Positions 18,403 to 27,501 of a DNA stretch of 64,000 nt are shown piece by piece (position 1 is the stretch's first letter; every line of letters begins with the position of its first letter). The stretch is from Muribaculaceae bacterium. Its GTDB lineage: Bacteria; Bacteroidota; Bacteroidia; Bacteroidales; Muribaculaceae. The stretch spans positions 1 to 64,000 of the forward strand of contig JAMPAK010000003.1 of assembly GCA_023667285.1 (NCBI GenBank), written 5' to 3'. The position numbers were made by a program, and so were the translations under genes. The notes under the pieces are model-generated. The model did not search any database. It had not been told where the DNA came from and saw only the letters and a program-made list of their open reading frames with translations.

Positions 18403-19555
18403 AGTCCTAAACACCATACATAGTTTTGCGCCGAGTGGCGGCGGAATGCCAACTTGCATGTACCCATTGCTTAAAGCATTAAACAGCGCCACTAATGGCG
18501 TGAGTGTAGATCTGCTCACCTTGCGCGACCCTGAGGGGAGAATCTATGGCAACTGTGAAAACTGGATTCATGGGATGGATTATGACAGCAAGACGCCGCT
18601 CGAATACTCACGAAACACCCGAAGGTATCTTCGCGAGACAGACTACGACCTATATCACCTCAACGGCCTATGGCTCCACACCAATCACTCCACCTGCAGC
18701 ACCGCCCGTAAAAAAGGAAAACCATATATCATAACCCCCCACGGGATGCTGTATCCACAGACACTCAGGGCAGGGTATTGGAAAAAATGGATAGTCTCGA
18801 AACTATGGTTCGACAAAGATATCCACGAAGCCACATGCATCCACGCCACATGCCGCGAGGAAATGGAACATATCCGGTACCTCACCGGATATAGAGGCCC
18901 TATAGCCATAATACCCAACACAATAGAAATTCCCGACTATACAATAGAGATATTCTTGGCCCGAGCCTCCCGTCTACAGCCCCGCTCCACCATCAGGATA
19001 GGATTCCTGGGGCGCATCCATCCGCGCAAACATGTTGAGGCCATCCTCCACGCTGTCTCCATGCGCCCCGGACTTGACATCGAGGTAGAGATAATCGGCG
19101 ACGGACTCCCCGACTATATGAGATATCTCAAAGAGACCGTCCGGAAATTGAGGCTCGAGGATAAGGTCGAATTCACTGGTTTTGTGTCCGGACGTGAGAA
19201 ATATGATCGTATCGCCCATCTCACTGCACTTTTTGTCCCCAGTGACATGGAGAATTTCGGCATGATTGTCCCGGAGGCCCTCCTCGTCGGGACACCTGTC
19301 ATGGCTTCGCTGGGAACACCCTGGCAATCGCTCGAGAAGAACAAATGCGGATGGTGGCGCGACAACTCTCCCGAGAGTCTCGCCTCCGTCATCGATGAGA
19401 TAGCCAGCCTATCCGGCAGCGAACTGCTCGAGATGGGTCGTCGGGGACATGATTATGTCATCTCAACCCTAAGCCCCGAGATGGTTGCCTCCAAGATGAT
19501 CAACCTTTATAAAAAGATAGTCTCCGGTACAAAACTCCCTGAACTCATCGAATGA
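18395..19555 (+). CDS. Family 4 (GT-B) glycosyltransferase
   Basis: 386 residues. Glycine-rich N-terminal loop (FAPSGGGMPT, 11-20), ITPHGMLYPQ (113-122), the C-terminal domain starting IGFLGRIHPRKHVE (202-215), and the EX7E pair Glu286/Glu294 (ENFGMIVPE). The HGML and HPRK motifs are common to capsule transferases of this family. Base composition returns to high G+C (63% in the hand-counted line 19261-19320). It overlaps the previous gene by 8 nt and the next by 4 nt. Confidence 0.9.
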   Translation: MIRVLNTIHSFAPSGGGMPTCMYPLLKALNSATNGVSVDLLTLRDPEGRIYGNCENWIHGMDYDSKTPLEYSRNTRRYLRETDYDLYHLNGLWLHTNHSTCSTARKKGKPYIITPHGMLYPQTLRAGYWKKWIVSKLWFDKDIHEATCIHATCREEMEHIRYLTGYRGPIAIIPNTIEIPDYTIEIFLARASRLQPRSTIRIGFLGRIHPRKHVEAILHAVSMRPGLDIEVEIIGDGLPDYMRYLKETVRKLRLEDKVEFTGFVSGREKYDRIAHLTALFVPSDMENFGMIVPEALLVGTPVMASLGTPWQSLEKNKCGWWRDNSPESLASVIDEIASLSGSELLEMGRRGHDYVISTLSPEMVASKMINLYKKIVSGTKLPELIE

Positions 19556-20097
19556 TGGACAGACCATATGTCAACACCCTCTCACGTCAACACCAGTTGG
19601 TGAGACTGGCTTGGACAACCGTCTGGGCCATCGGAGCCTCATGGCTTCCTCGGTCTTTAGGCTGCGGTTGGAAGCGGCTGCTGCTCAGGCTATTTGGGGC
19701 AAGGATTCACTCAACAGCCGTGGTCTATTCCTCAACTAAAATATACTATCCGGCCAATCTTGAGATGCATGCCCATTCGTGTCTCTCATCGGGGGTCGAC
19801 TGCTATAATGTCGACAGAGTGACCATCGGAGAATATGCGACAGTGTCGCAGAACTCCACCCTCTGCACAGCCTCTCACGACATCTCGGACCCCGCTCACC
19901 GTCTCACCACGGCTCCCATAGTAATCGAGCGCGAGGCATGGGTGGCTGCCGAGGCTTTCATAGGCCCAGGAGTCAAAGTTGGAGAGAAAGCCGTAGTGGG
20001 AGCAAGAGGAGCCGTGTTCAAGGACGTTGAGCCGATGACAGTCATCGGCGGTAACCCTGCGAGGTTCATAAAGAGACGGGAGATAAAAGATGCTTGA
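19552..20097 (+). CDS. Hexapeptide-repeat acyltransferase (WcaF-like)
   Basis: The 181-residue protein has left-handed beta-helix repeats from about residue 65 (VYSSTKIYYPANLEMH ... VTIGEYATVSQNSTLC), the ASHDI active-site His region (about 108) and the C-terminal GGNPARFIKRR, typical of the WcaF/Wbb/Vat acetyltransferases of polysaccharide clusters. It probably O-acetylates a sugar or lipid-linked intermediate. It is coupled to both neighbours by overlaps of 4 and 8 nt. Confidence 0.88.
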   Translation: MMDRPYVNTLSRQHQLVRLAWTTVWAIGASWLPRSLGCGWKRLLLRLFGARIHSTAVVYSSTKIYYPANLEMHAHSCLSSGVDCYNVDRVTIGEYATVSQNSTLCTASHDISDPAHRLTTAPIVIEREAWVAAEAFIGPGVKVGEKAVVGARGAVFKDVEPMTVIGGNPARFIKRREIKDA

Positions 20098-20971
20098 CCT
20101 GACAGTCATCATATTGACATTCAACGAGGAAATCCACATTAGCCGCTGTCTCGACCGATTGAAAGATGTGGCTCGTGAGGTCATTGTGGTCGACTCCTAT
20201 TCCACTGACAGGACATGTGAGATAGCCGCCTCGAAGGGCGCCAGAATTGTCAAACAAGAATGGCCCGGATGTCAGGCTGAACAGTTCAACCGAGCCATCG
20301 ACAATCTCGCCATCTCCACTGAGTGGATATTGCGCCTGGACGCTGATGAGTATCTTAGCCCCGAACTAATCCAGGAACTCAACACTACACTCCACTCCAC
20401 TCCGGAAGATATCTCAGCTTTTGTAATCCCCCTGGGCCGCGTCTTCATGGGCCGCAGACTCCGCCACGGGATTGTTAACGGCGTGAGCATCATACGCCTG
20501 TTTCGAACAGGTAAGGCCCGCTATGAGAAGAGGCTCATGGATGAGCATCTGAGTGTCAATGGAAAGATTGGGCGACTTAAAAACCCATTCATCGACGACA
20601 GTCTACTCCCCTTAGACAAATTCGTTGAGAAGCATAACGGCTATGCCATCCGAGAGGCGGCCACATTGCTGACTGAATCGGATGACAACTCTAAGGATGG
20701 ACTGTCTGATGAGGTCGCCGCTAAAAGGAAAAAGAAACAGAGATACGCCAGGATGCCCCTGTTATGGAGAGCATTCGGCTATTTTCTCTACAGATACATC
20801 TTCAAATTAGGATTTCTCGATGGCCGCGAGGGATTCCTGTGGGACTTCATGCAAGGATGGTGGTATCGCACGCTCGTCGATGCAAAAGTGCTTGAGATAC
20901 GTCGCAAGGCTCAGGGAGATCCGAAGCGCATCAGAGAGATACTAGCCCGGGAGTATGGGGTGAGAATTTGA
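20090..20971 (+). CDS. Family 2 glycosyltransferase (WaaE/KdtX-like)
   Basis: The 293-residue protein starts LTVIILTFNEEIHISRCL and has VDSYSTDRT (34-42) and DADEY (84-88) as the nucleotide- and metal-binding motifs, followed by a KKxRYARMPLLWRAFGYFLYRYIFKLGFLDG-type amphipathic region (about 222-256). This is the arrangement of WaaE-like beta-glucosyl/glycosyl transferases that act at the membrane surface. It overlaps the acyltransferase gene by 8 nt. Confidence 0.9.
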   Translation: MLDLTVIILTFNEEIHISRCLDRLKDVAREVIVVDSYSTDRTCEIAASKGARIVKQEWPGCQAEQFNRAIDNLAISTEWILRLDADEYLSPELIQELNTTLHSTPEDISAFVIPLGRVFMGRRLRHGIVNGVSIIRLFRTGKARYEKRLMDEHLSVNGKIGRLKNPFIDDSLLPLDKFVEKHNGYAIREAATLLTESDDNSKDGLSDEVAAKRKKKQRYARMPLLWRAFGYFLYRYIFKLGFLDGREGFLWDFMQGWWYRTLVDAKVLEIRRKAQGDPKRIREILAREYGVRI

Positions 20972-20972
20972 C

Positions 20973-21872
20973 ATGAAACTCACGAGGAAAAAGATATTAA
21001 TCATTTCAGCGATCATCCTGATGGTTATTCTGATTGCTGCTGAGATCTTCCTCCGGGTTAAATTTGGATTCTGCGACGCACCCCTCCTTGTCGCAAGCGA
21101 TGAATATGAGTATTCATTCGCCCCATCTCAGGATCGCATCAGACTTGGCAACCGTATCATATACAACAGTTCATCTCAGCGCAGCGACGAGCCTGACAGC
21201 AACCGCGTGATTGTCCTCGGACTCGGCGACAGCGTTATAAACGGTGGAGTGATGACTGACCAGTCCGAACTGGCCACAACCCTCGCCTCCGACTCAGTCA
21301 TCCAGATTCTCAACATATCGGCCGGATCATGGGGCCCTGACAATTGCGCCGCTTACCTGAGGCGACACGGCACATTCGGCGCCCGAGAGATGCTCCTGGT
21401 GGTAAGCAGCCACGACGCACACGACATTATGGACTTCAGTCCGGTGGTAGGTGTGCACAAATCATACCCCGAAAAGCAATATCCTCTCGCCCTTCTCGAG
21501 CTCATCGACCGTTATATCATCCCACATTTCAGGCCTAAGACCGATGACCCTGACGCCAAAGTGATAAACGGCATAGGCAAACATATCGATCTCCCCTTCA
21601 ACCCCGGATTCGATGAACTCAAGCATATTTCTGACAGTCTGGACATTCCTATGAAAATATACCTGCATCCTGAAATTAGCGAAATCTCTGAAGGTCGCTT
21701 CAACAGCCAGGGAGAAGAGATAATCCGCTGGGCCACACTCAACGGCATACCACTCTCCACAGGCTTTGAATATGGCGAGGACGAGACAACGCTCAGAGAC
21801 CAAATACATCTAAACCCGTCAGGCCAAAAAGCGCTGGCAGAATGGATGAGGGACGCAGTAAACAATATCTGA
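20973..21872 (+). CDS. Membrane-anchored SGNH/GDSL-like hydrolase
   Basis: The 299-residue protein has one N-terminal membrane helix (8-27) and an SGNH pattern: block I LGLGDSVI with Ser87, a block II-like glycine in NISAGSWG (114-121), and block V DQIH with Asp276 and His279 followed by LNPSGQKALAEWM. It is therefore a probable esterase or acyltransferase-type hydrolase facing the periplasm. Placed among transferases, it may edit acyl groups on the polymer or its lipid-linked precursor (inference). It is separated from its neighbours by 1 and 6 nt. Confidence 0.75.
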   Translation: MKLTRKKILIISAIILMVILIAAEIFLRVKFGFCDAPLLVASDEYEYSFAPSQDRIRLGNRIIYNSSSQRSDEPDSNRVIVLGLGDSVINGGVMTDQSELATTLASDSVIQILNISAGSWGPDNCAAYLRRHGTFGAREMLLVVSSHDAHDIMDFSPVVGVHKSYPEKQYPLALLELIDRYIIPHFRPKTDDPDAKVINGIGKHIDLPFNPGFDELKHISDSLDIPMKIYLHPEISEISEGRFNSQGEEIIRWATLNGIPLSTGFEYGEDETTLRDQIHLNPSGQKALAEWMRDAVNNI

Positions 21873-21878
21873 CATTAG

Positions 21879-22697
21879 ATGAAGATTTCAATAATCACCG
21901 TCGCAGTTAACAGCAGCTCGACCATTGCAGACACAATGCAGAGCGTGCTGGCTCAGGACTACGGTGACTACGAACACATTATTGTCGACGGAGGCTCTAC
22001 GGACGGCACCATCGACATTATAAAGCGGTTGGAGCCGCTCTACCAGGGAAAACTCCGATGGGTCAGCGAGCCTGACGGTGGCCTCTATGAGGCCATGAAC
22101 AAGGGCATCGCCATGGCTGCCGGCGATATAATCGGCACTCTCAACTCAGACGACTTCTTCACGTCGTGCCATGTTCTCTCAATGGTGTCCGAAGGGATAG
22201 ATGGCGTCGATGCAATATATGGTGACATACATTACGTCCATCCATCAAACCTCTCAAAATGTGTCAGATACTACTCTTCGGCCTATTTCCGCCCATGGAT
22301 GATGAGAATGGGGTTCATGCCCGCTCACCCCTCATTCTACTGCCGCAGAGAGGTCTATGAGCGCCATGGGATGTTTGACCCCGATTTTCATGTGGCTGCC
22401 GACTTTGAGTTGATGCTCCGGTTGATTTTCCTCAACCACATCAGCTACCGCTATCTGCCATTCGACATGGTCACGATGCGCACCGGAGGTCTCTCTAACT
22501 CTGGTTTCAGAAGTCACCGCCGCATCCTCAGCGACCATTTCAACGCTTATCGCAAAAACAATGTCCACTCAAACTTCCTGTTTGAGTCCGTCAGATATGT
22601 CTCACGACTCTTTGAAGTAGCTGTTTCAAGGCTATTCCACAGGAAAAGCACTGACAATCAGTCCACTTACAAACCTATTAACGATACACTCACATAG
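21879..22697 (+). CDS. Family 2 glycosyltransferase (WcaA-like)
   Basis: 272 residues. [20 protein letters not shown] start, VDGGSTDGT (36-44), the [14 protein letters not shown] segment (64-77) and NSDDFF (89-94). This is the classic colanic-acid-type GT2 pattern. It ends 1 nt before gmd, so the two are in one operon. Confidence 0.92.
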   Translation: MKISIITVAVNSSSTIADTMQSVLAQDYGDYEHIIVDGGSTDGTIDIIKRLEPLYQGKLRWVSEPDGGLYEAMNKGIAMAAGDIIGTLNSDDFFTSCHVLSMVSEGIDGVDAIYGDIHYVHPSNLSKCVRYYSSAYFRPWMMRMGFMPAHPSFYCRREVYERHGMFDPDFHVAADFELMLRLIFLNHISYRYLPFDMVTMRTGGLSNSGFRSHRRILSDHFNAYRKNNVHSNFLFESVRYVSRLFEVAVSRLFHRKSTDNQSTYKPINDTLT

Positions 22698-22698
22698 A

Positions 22699-23790
22699 AT
22701 GAAAAAAGCATTGATAACAGGAATTACCGGACAGGACGGAAGTTTCCTGGCCGAGTTTCTGCTGGAGAAAGGATATGAGGTCCACGGCACTATACGCCGT
22801 TCAAGCGTGGACTTCAGAGAGCGTATAGCACACCTCGAGGGGCGTCCCGGTTTCCATCTCCACTATGCCGACCTGGGTGACTCGATGTCGATAATGCAGG
22901 TTGTCTCCACCGTCAGACCGGATGAGATATACAATCTGGCAGCACAGAGCCATGTGCAGGTCTCGTTTGACTCCCCAGAGTTCACCGCCGATGTCGACGC
23001 TGTCGGTGTGCTTCGCATTCTTGAGGCCGTGAGGCTATGCGGCCTCGCCAATACATGCCGCATTTACCAGGCATCCACCTCCGAGCTCTATGGTAAGGTT
23101 GAGGAGGTGCCACAGAATGAAAAGACTCCGTTCCACCCCTATTCCCCTTATGCAGTGGCCAAACTATATGGGTTTTGGATAGTGAAGGAATATCGGGAGG
23201 CCTACGGGATGTTCTGCTGCTCAGGCATCCTGTTCAACCATGAGTCAGAGCGTCGCGGCGAGACCTTCGTGACACGCAAGATCACACTCGCCGCCGCACG
23301 CATCGCACAGGGAAAGCAGGAAAAACTCTATCTCGGCAACCTCTCAAGCCTTAGAGACTGGGGCTATGCCAAAGACTATGTGGAGTGCATGTGGTTGATT
23401 CTACAGCAGCCCGTGCCAGATGACTATGTTATAGCTACCGGTGAGCAACACTCTGTGCGCGAGTTCTGCCTCCTGGCCTTCCGCCGCGCAGGCATCGAAC
23501 TGCGGTTTGAGGGAGAGGGTGCCGACGAAAAGGGCATAGACGTCAAGACAGGCAAGGTAATGGTCGAAGTCTCGCCTGACTTTTACCGTCCCACAGACGT
23601 CGTGAATCTGTGGGGCGACCCCTCCAAGGCACGCAACGAACTGGGCTGGAATCCATCAGAGAAAACCTCGTTTGAACAACTTGTCAATCTGATGGTCGAT
23701 GCCGACATGGCCAAGGTGGCTGTGGAGAGAGCCGGCGACCAGGTGCGCACCAACCTCGCCGAATACCTCGAGAAAGGCATCGTGAAATAA
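22699..23790 (+). CDS. gmd: GDP-mannose 4,6-dehydratase
   Basis: Converts GDP-D-mannose to GDP-4-keto-6-deoxy-D-mannose. The 363-residue protein has [13 protein letters not shown] (4-16), NLAAQSHV (79-86), the STSELYG segment with Ser/Thr126-128 and Glu129, and Tyr151/Lys155 (YAVAK). The usual partner GDP-L-fucose synthase (fcl) is not adjacent and not in the window. It is the last gene of the unit and is followed by a strong terminator. Confidence 0.96.
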   Translation: MKKALITGITGQDGSFLAEFLLEKGYEVHGTIRRSSVDFRERIAHLEGRPGFHLHYADLGDSMSIMQVVSTVRPDEIYNLAAQSHVQVSFDSPEFTADVDAVGVLRILEAVRLCGLANTCRIYQASTSELYGKVEEVPQNEKTPFHPYSPYAVAKLYGFWIVKEYREAYGMFCCSGILFNHESERRGETFVTRKITLAAARIAQGKQEKLYLGNLSSLRDWGYAKDYVECMWLILQQPVPDDYVIATGEQHSVREFCLLAFRRAGIELRFEGEGADEKGIDVKTGKVMVEVSPDFYRPTDVVNLWGDPSKARNELGWNPSEKTSFEQLVNLMVDADMAKVAVERAGDQVRTNLAEYLEKGIVK

Positions 23791-23809
23791 TCGCTCCGCA
23801 ATAGCATGA

Positions 23810-23847
23810 CAGAGATCAGCCGGGTCACTTGACTCGGCTGATCTCTG
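23810..23847. terminator. Bidirectional terminator after gmd
   Basis: Bases 23810-23826 pair with 23831-23847 around a 4-nt loop (17 pairs, one G-T), with TTT on the plus-strand side. It is convergent between gmd and the small membrane protein gene. Confidence 0.85.
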
Positions 23848-23855
23848 TTTAGTGT

Positions 23856-24104
23856 CTACTTGTTTGATTGACTGTTCAGTGTATCTGTAATCTTATTCAC
23901 ACGCTTGCGCTCAGCGCGACGCTCGTACGACCTCCCCATAAGCATCAGCAACGCTCCGATGAGGATAACCGCACAGATAGACAGCGTAGTAGTTGTGGTG
24001 GCATAGGCAATCGACCCTATCATCATGATGATGAGATAAGCGAAAACCACACCCAGCAGGACTATGAATCCCAGCCAAAACAGACCTTTTCCGAGAGTAT
24101 CCAT
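23856..24104 (-). CDS. Small two-helix membrane protein
   Basis: 82 residues, unrecognised. Two hydrophobic segments (about 8-33 and 37-58) are followed by a basic, Arg/Lys-rich cytoplasmic tail. It lies alone between two terminators, so it is probably a separate transcript. No promoter match was found upstream. Coding status is supported by a clean helix-helix-basic tail pattern, but the function is unknown. Confidence 0.65.
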   Translation of the reverse strand: MDTLGKGLFWLGFIVLLGVVFAYLIIMMIGSIAYATTTTTLSICAVILIGALLMLMGRSYERRAERKRVNKITDTLNSQSNK

Positions 24105-24167
24105 ACTTATATAGTTTTAACGTTTATATAGATAATGAATTGACCCCCTGAAAAGTTCACAATGAAA

Positions 24168-24204
24168 GGTCTCCGCCGCCATTCCTGAGGATGGGGCAGA
24201 GACC
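24168..24204 (-). terminator. Hairpin at the end of the rha operon
   Basis: GGTCTC (24168-24173) pairs with GAGACC (24199-24204), with further inner pairing interrupted by mismatches. It lies 35 bp after the rhaD stop on the minus strand. The rest of the 24105-24238 gap shows nothing. Confidence 0.6.
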
Positions 24205-24238
24205 GGAAACTGAGCTTGAGCTCCGTGGATGTAATTTC

Positions 24239-25045
24239 TTACTTGGGAAGATTGAATGCCTTGGTCATCTCAGCCATCTGCTCATCGCTCATACCGTCAG
24301 GCTCAAAGCCCATATTCTTGGCGGCGATATAGATGAGAGCCGATTTGTTGAGGACATCAATCTGGTCGAAGGCTGCCATCACATCCTTCTCAACGGCAAA
24401 GACTCCATGCTTCTCCCAGAGAGTCACATCATAGTCACCAAGTTCCTTGATGGTAGCCTCCGCAAGTGCGTTTGAGCTGGGAAGCTCATAAGGGATTATG
24501 CCGAGACCACGCGGACAGAATGCCTTAGTCTCAGGAATCATACTCCAGAGCAGACGTGTGGCCACATCCTTGTCCAGATACTTCTTGCAGTGGCTCATGG
24601 CTACAAGTTCAATGGGATGGGTGTGGACAGAAGCCTTGTAGTCTGAGCCTTTCCCTATGAGATAGTTGTGGACTGCCAGGTGAGAAGGAAGTTCAGAGGT
24701 GGGTGCTACAGGCTTGTCAGCTATGATCTCATAGTGAGCGCAGTCATCGAGTATGCGGATGAACGAGCCATTGTCCATGGGCCAACGCGCCAGGTCGCGC
24801 ATGCGACGGTTGGTGCCCTTGCAGAAGAAATAACACCCTTTCAGGTTGGGGAGCGTCAGACCTATAGCCTTAGGCTCACTTATAGCGGGCATATTGCGGA
24901 TAGCGTCATCGACATGTTCGGTCACATTGACTGTGATATTGCCGCCATTGCGCTCGGCCCATCCCTTCTGCCAGAGATAGCCTGCCACTTCAGCCACCTG
25001 CTCTACCTCATAGGCCAGGGCAGGTCTATTGTCAAGGATTGACAT
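24239..25045 (-). CDS. rhaD: L-rhamnulose-1-phosphate aldolase
   Basis: Class II aldolase that splits L-rhamnulose-1-phosphate into dihydroxyacetone phosphate and L-lactaldehyde. In 268 residues: WAERNGGNI near residue 29-37, the catalytic Glu118 (SELPSH) and zinc ligands His141, His143 (HTHP) and His213 (EKHG). These positions match E. coli RhaD closely. L-fuculose phosphate aldolase was considered, but the length and the neighbours fit RhaD. It is the last gene of the rhamnose operon. Confidence 0.94.
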   Translation of the reverse strand: MSILDNRPALAYEVEQVAEVAGYLWQKGWAERNGGNITVNVTEHVDDAIRNMPAISEPKAIGLTLPNLKGCYFFCKGTNRRMRDLARWPMDNGSFIRILDDCAHYEIIADKPVAPTSELPSHLAVHNYLIGKGSDYKASVHTHPIELVAMSHCKKYLDKDVATRLLWSMIPETKAFCPRGLGIIPYELPSSNALAEATIKELGDYDVTLWEKHGVFAVEKDVMAAFDQIDVLNKSALIYIAAKNMGFEPDGMSDEQMAEMTKAFNLPK

Positions 25046-25067
25046 GATTGTATATCTATTTTAAATG

Positions 25068-26102
25068 TTAAATTAATTGAGGGAGGAAACACGACACGAT
25101 TAGCACCACTATACCTATGACGAGCACTGTGATTGTCTTGGGTGAACACCCCTTCCATTCCTTCAGGATGATACCCCATACGTTAGAGAACACAACGTTG
25201 AGCGCCATCAATATGCAGAACGAGAGGGTCATCAATGTCGGAGAATCCGTCAGGAACCCCTTGCCAAGCGCAAGTCCGAAGAACTGGCTATACCAGAGAG
25301 CGCCTGCAAGAAAACAGAAGAAGATATTGTTGGCTAGCACCCCGCCCTTGGCATAGTCACCCCAGGTGTGGTTCTTCTGATTCTGACAGAAACAGTAGAT
25401 GGCGTTTGTGACAAAGCCGCCCAGAGTCACAAGGAAAGTGGCCGGAAGAGTCTTGTAGATATCAGGAGTGAGATCTCCGAAATTGATTCCGCTTCCAAAC
25501 TCTAGGCCGACATTGAAACAGCCGCTCATGAAGCCGGCCAAAAGGGCGATGGTGATACCCTTGGGGAAATTGAAATCCTTCACAGCGGCCTTCTTCTCCT
25601 CCTCGCTCAGAGAAGATGCTTTCATCGAACCGGCTATGCCGATGATGGCTATGCCGATGAGAGTGACGACAACACCTAAGATGACAGCAAAGGTGAGTTG
25701 TGAGAGGGGATTGTTTTCTGGGAAGAAAATGTTGAGAAGCACCGGACCCATAATGGTTCCGAGGCCGGCACATGTCCCAAGTGCTATCGACTGTCCCAGG
25801 GCCACACCTAAGTAGCGCATGGAGAGTCCGAATGTCAGACCTCCCACGCCCCACAGTACTCCGAAGAGGATGGTCATCCATATGTTGAACGACTGGTCGG
25901 CCGTGAAGAGCTCGCAAAGCGAGTGGCCGGCAGGAACAGCAAGAAGTGCACCCAGCAAGGGGAGTATGAGCCATGCAAACACGCCCTGCACAATCCAGTA
26001 GCTCTCCCAACTCCATGATTTGATCTTGTTGATGGGGACATAGCAACTCGACTGACAAAAAGCACCGATGGCTATGATGAGAAGACCTATGATAATTTCC
26101 AT
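25068..26102 (-). CDS. rhaT: L-rhamnose/proton symporter
   Basis: A 344-residue membrane protein with about ten helices. It has the RhaT-type N-terminus, with SCYVPINKIKSWSWESYW (about 19-36), and a conserved MKASSLSEEEKKAAVKDFNFPKG-like cytoplasmic loop near the middle. It imports L-rhamnose with protons. It lies 22 bp upstream of rhaD, and a long inverted repeat separates it from rhaA. Confidence 0.95.
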   Translation of the reverse strand: MEIIIGLLIIAIGAFCQSSCYVPINKIKSWSWESYWIVQGVFAWLILPLLGALLAVPAGHSLCELFTADQSFNIWMTILFGVLWGVGGLTFGLSMRYLGVALGQSIALGTCAGLGTIMGPVLLNIFFPENNPLSQLTFAVILGVVVTLIGIAIIGIAGSMKASSLSEEEKKAAVKDFNFPKGITIALLAGFMSGCFNVGLEFGSGINFGDLTPDIYKTLPATFLVTLGGFVTNAIYCFCQNQKNHTWGDYAKGGVLANNIFFCFLAGALWYSQFFGLALGKGFLTDSPTLMTLSFCILMALNVVFSNVWGIILKEWKGCSPKTITVLVIGIVVLIVSCFLPQLI

Positions 26103-26118
26103 AAACGTGATAACAAAG

Positions 26119-26181
26119 TTTAGGTCTAGAGTTTAGGGTTTAAATATAGCCACATTGGCCATATAACCTTAAACCCTAAAC
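26119..26181 (-). repeat. Long inverted repeat between rhaA and rhaT
   Basis: GTTTAGGGTTTAA (26131-26143) pairs exactly with TTAAACCCTAAAC (26169-26181). Inside it, ATAT and GCC/GGC arms around an ACATT loop extend the structure. A GTTTAG copy also occurs at 26119. It may act as a processing or stability element inside the operon. Confidence 0.7.
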
Positions 26182-26208
26182 CATAAACTTCCCTCTGATA
26201 AAATGGGA

Positions 26209-27459
26209 TTAGCGCTTTGAGGTCACTTCAACCTCATATTTCTCGATCTCCTTGATGAAGTCGGCACCGGCGGCCACATTGTTGCGCAGGCAGAACATGT
26301 TCCAGACATCACCGAAGGGCATAGCCTTAGCCTCCTCCATGAGCGCGAGCTTCTGGAAGTTGCGGTCTGTGAGCTCATACTCACTGAGAGTGGCCACAGG
26401 CTCCAGAAGGCCGCGGAGCACAGACTTCTGTGTGGCACGTGCACCTACGACATACGCACCGATGCGGTTGATTGAACCGTCGAAGTAGTCGAGGCCGATG
26501 TGCACACGGTCGAGCGCGTTGCAGCGTGTGATCTCCATGCACAGCTCGAGTGTTGCCTCGTCCATGATTGTAACGTGGTCTGAGTCCCAACGCATGGGTC
26601 GTGAGACATGAAGCATGATCTCCGGGCAGAAGAGCAGGATTGACGACACCTTGTCGCCAACAACTTCTGTCGGGTGGAAGTGGCCAGTATCAAGCGTGAC
26701 AATCTTGTTGTTCTGAGCACAGTATGCTGTGTAGAAGTCGCTCGAGCCTACGGTCATAGCCTCCAGGCCGATGCCGAACACCTTTGACTCAAGGCAGTCC
26801 TTCATGTGGTCATACTTGGTGGCAAAAATCTCATCGAGTGAGTTCTTCAGGATTGAGCGATAGAGCATGCGGTTGACGGTCATCTCCTTCTGTCCGTCGT
26901 GAACCCAAAGGTTCATGATGCACTGGTCGTCGAGCTGACGGCCCATCTCATTGGCGATGGCGCGGCAGCGCTTTGTGTGCTCAATCCAGAAGTCGCGGAT
27001 TGACTTGTCAGGGTTCGAGAGAGAGAGAGAGCCGCTCTTGGGGTGTGAGAACGATGTCGAGTTGAAGTCGAGTTTCAGATTGTTTGCCTTAGCCCAGTCA
27101 ATCCAACCCTGGAAATGCTCGATGGTCACCTCATCGCGGTCAACTTTCTTGCCGTTGAACTCACCATAGATCTCGTGGAGGTTGAGACGGTGTGATCCGC
27201 CGATCATTGTGAGAGCCTTGAGGATATCTGCACGGAGTTCCTCGATATTGCGTGCCTTGCCGGGATAGTTGCCGGTGGCCTGAATGCCTCCTGTGAGCTC
27301 ACCTGCATTCTCAAAGCCCGCCACATCATCTGCCTGCCAGCAATGCAGTGAGATCTGTACCTTTTGCAGTGTGTCGAGAGCCTTCTCTGTGTCGATGCCA
27401 AGTTCGGCATAGCGCTCGCGGGCTATATCATAAGCCTGCTTGATTGTTGATTCTTTCAT
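26209..27459 (-). CDS. rhaA: L-rhamnose isomerase
   Basis: Interconverts L-rhamnose and L-rhamnulose. The 416-residue TIM-barrel protein begins with the family pattern (AYDIARERYAELGIDTEKAL ... SLHCWQADDVAGFE) and has the metal-site motifs NFNSTSFSHPKS-like (FNSTSFSHP), WVHDGQKE and LDTGHFHPTE. The length matches the family. A short GA run (about 27018-27033) encodes SLSLS and is in frame. It lies 42 bp after rhaB. Confidence 0.96.
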   Translation of the reverse strand: MKESTIKQAYDIARERYAELGIDTEKALDTLQKVQISLHCWQADDVAGFENAGELTGGIQATGNYPGKARNIEELRADILKALTMIGGSHRLNLHEIYGEFNGKKVDRDEVTIEHFQGWIDWAKANNLKLDFNSTSFSHPKSGSLSLSNPDKSIRDFWIEHTKRCRAIANEMGRQLDDQCIMNLWVHDGQKEMTVNRMLYRSILKNSLDEIFATKYDHMKDCLESKVFGIGLEAMTVGSSDFYTAYCAQNNKIVTLDTGHFHPTEVVGDKVSSILLFCPEIMLHVSRPMRWDSDHVTIMDEATLELCMEITRCNALDRVHIGLDYFDGSINRIGAYVVGARATQKSVLRGLLEPVATLSEYELTDRNFQKLALMEEAKAMPFGDVWNMFCLRNNVAAGADFIKEIEKYEVEVTSKR

Positions 27460-27501
27460 GGAATTGAAAAAATGAGGTTATTTGTTGTGTTAATAATATT
27501 G

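Noticed and set aside
24239..25045. L-fuculose-1-phosphate aldolase instead of RhaD
   Set aside because: Length, Glu118/His141/His143/His213 spacing and the rhaA, rhaB, rhaT, rhaM neighbours fit RhaD.
27018..27033. GA run in rhaA as a phase-variation tract
   Set aside because: Only about six dinucleotide units, in frame coding SLSLS in a family-conserved region; too short to support slippage control.
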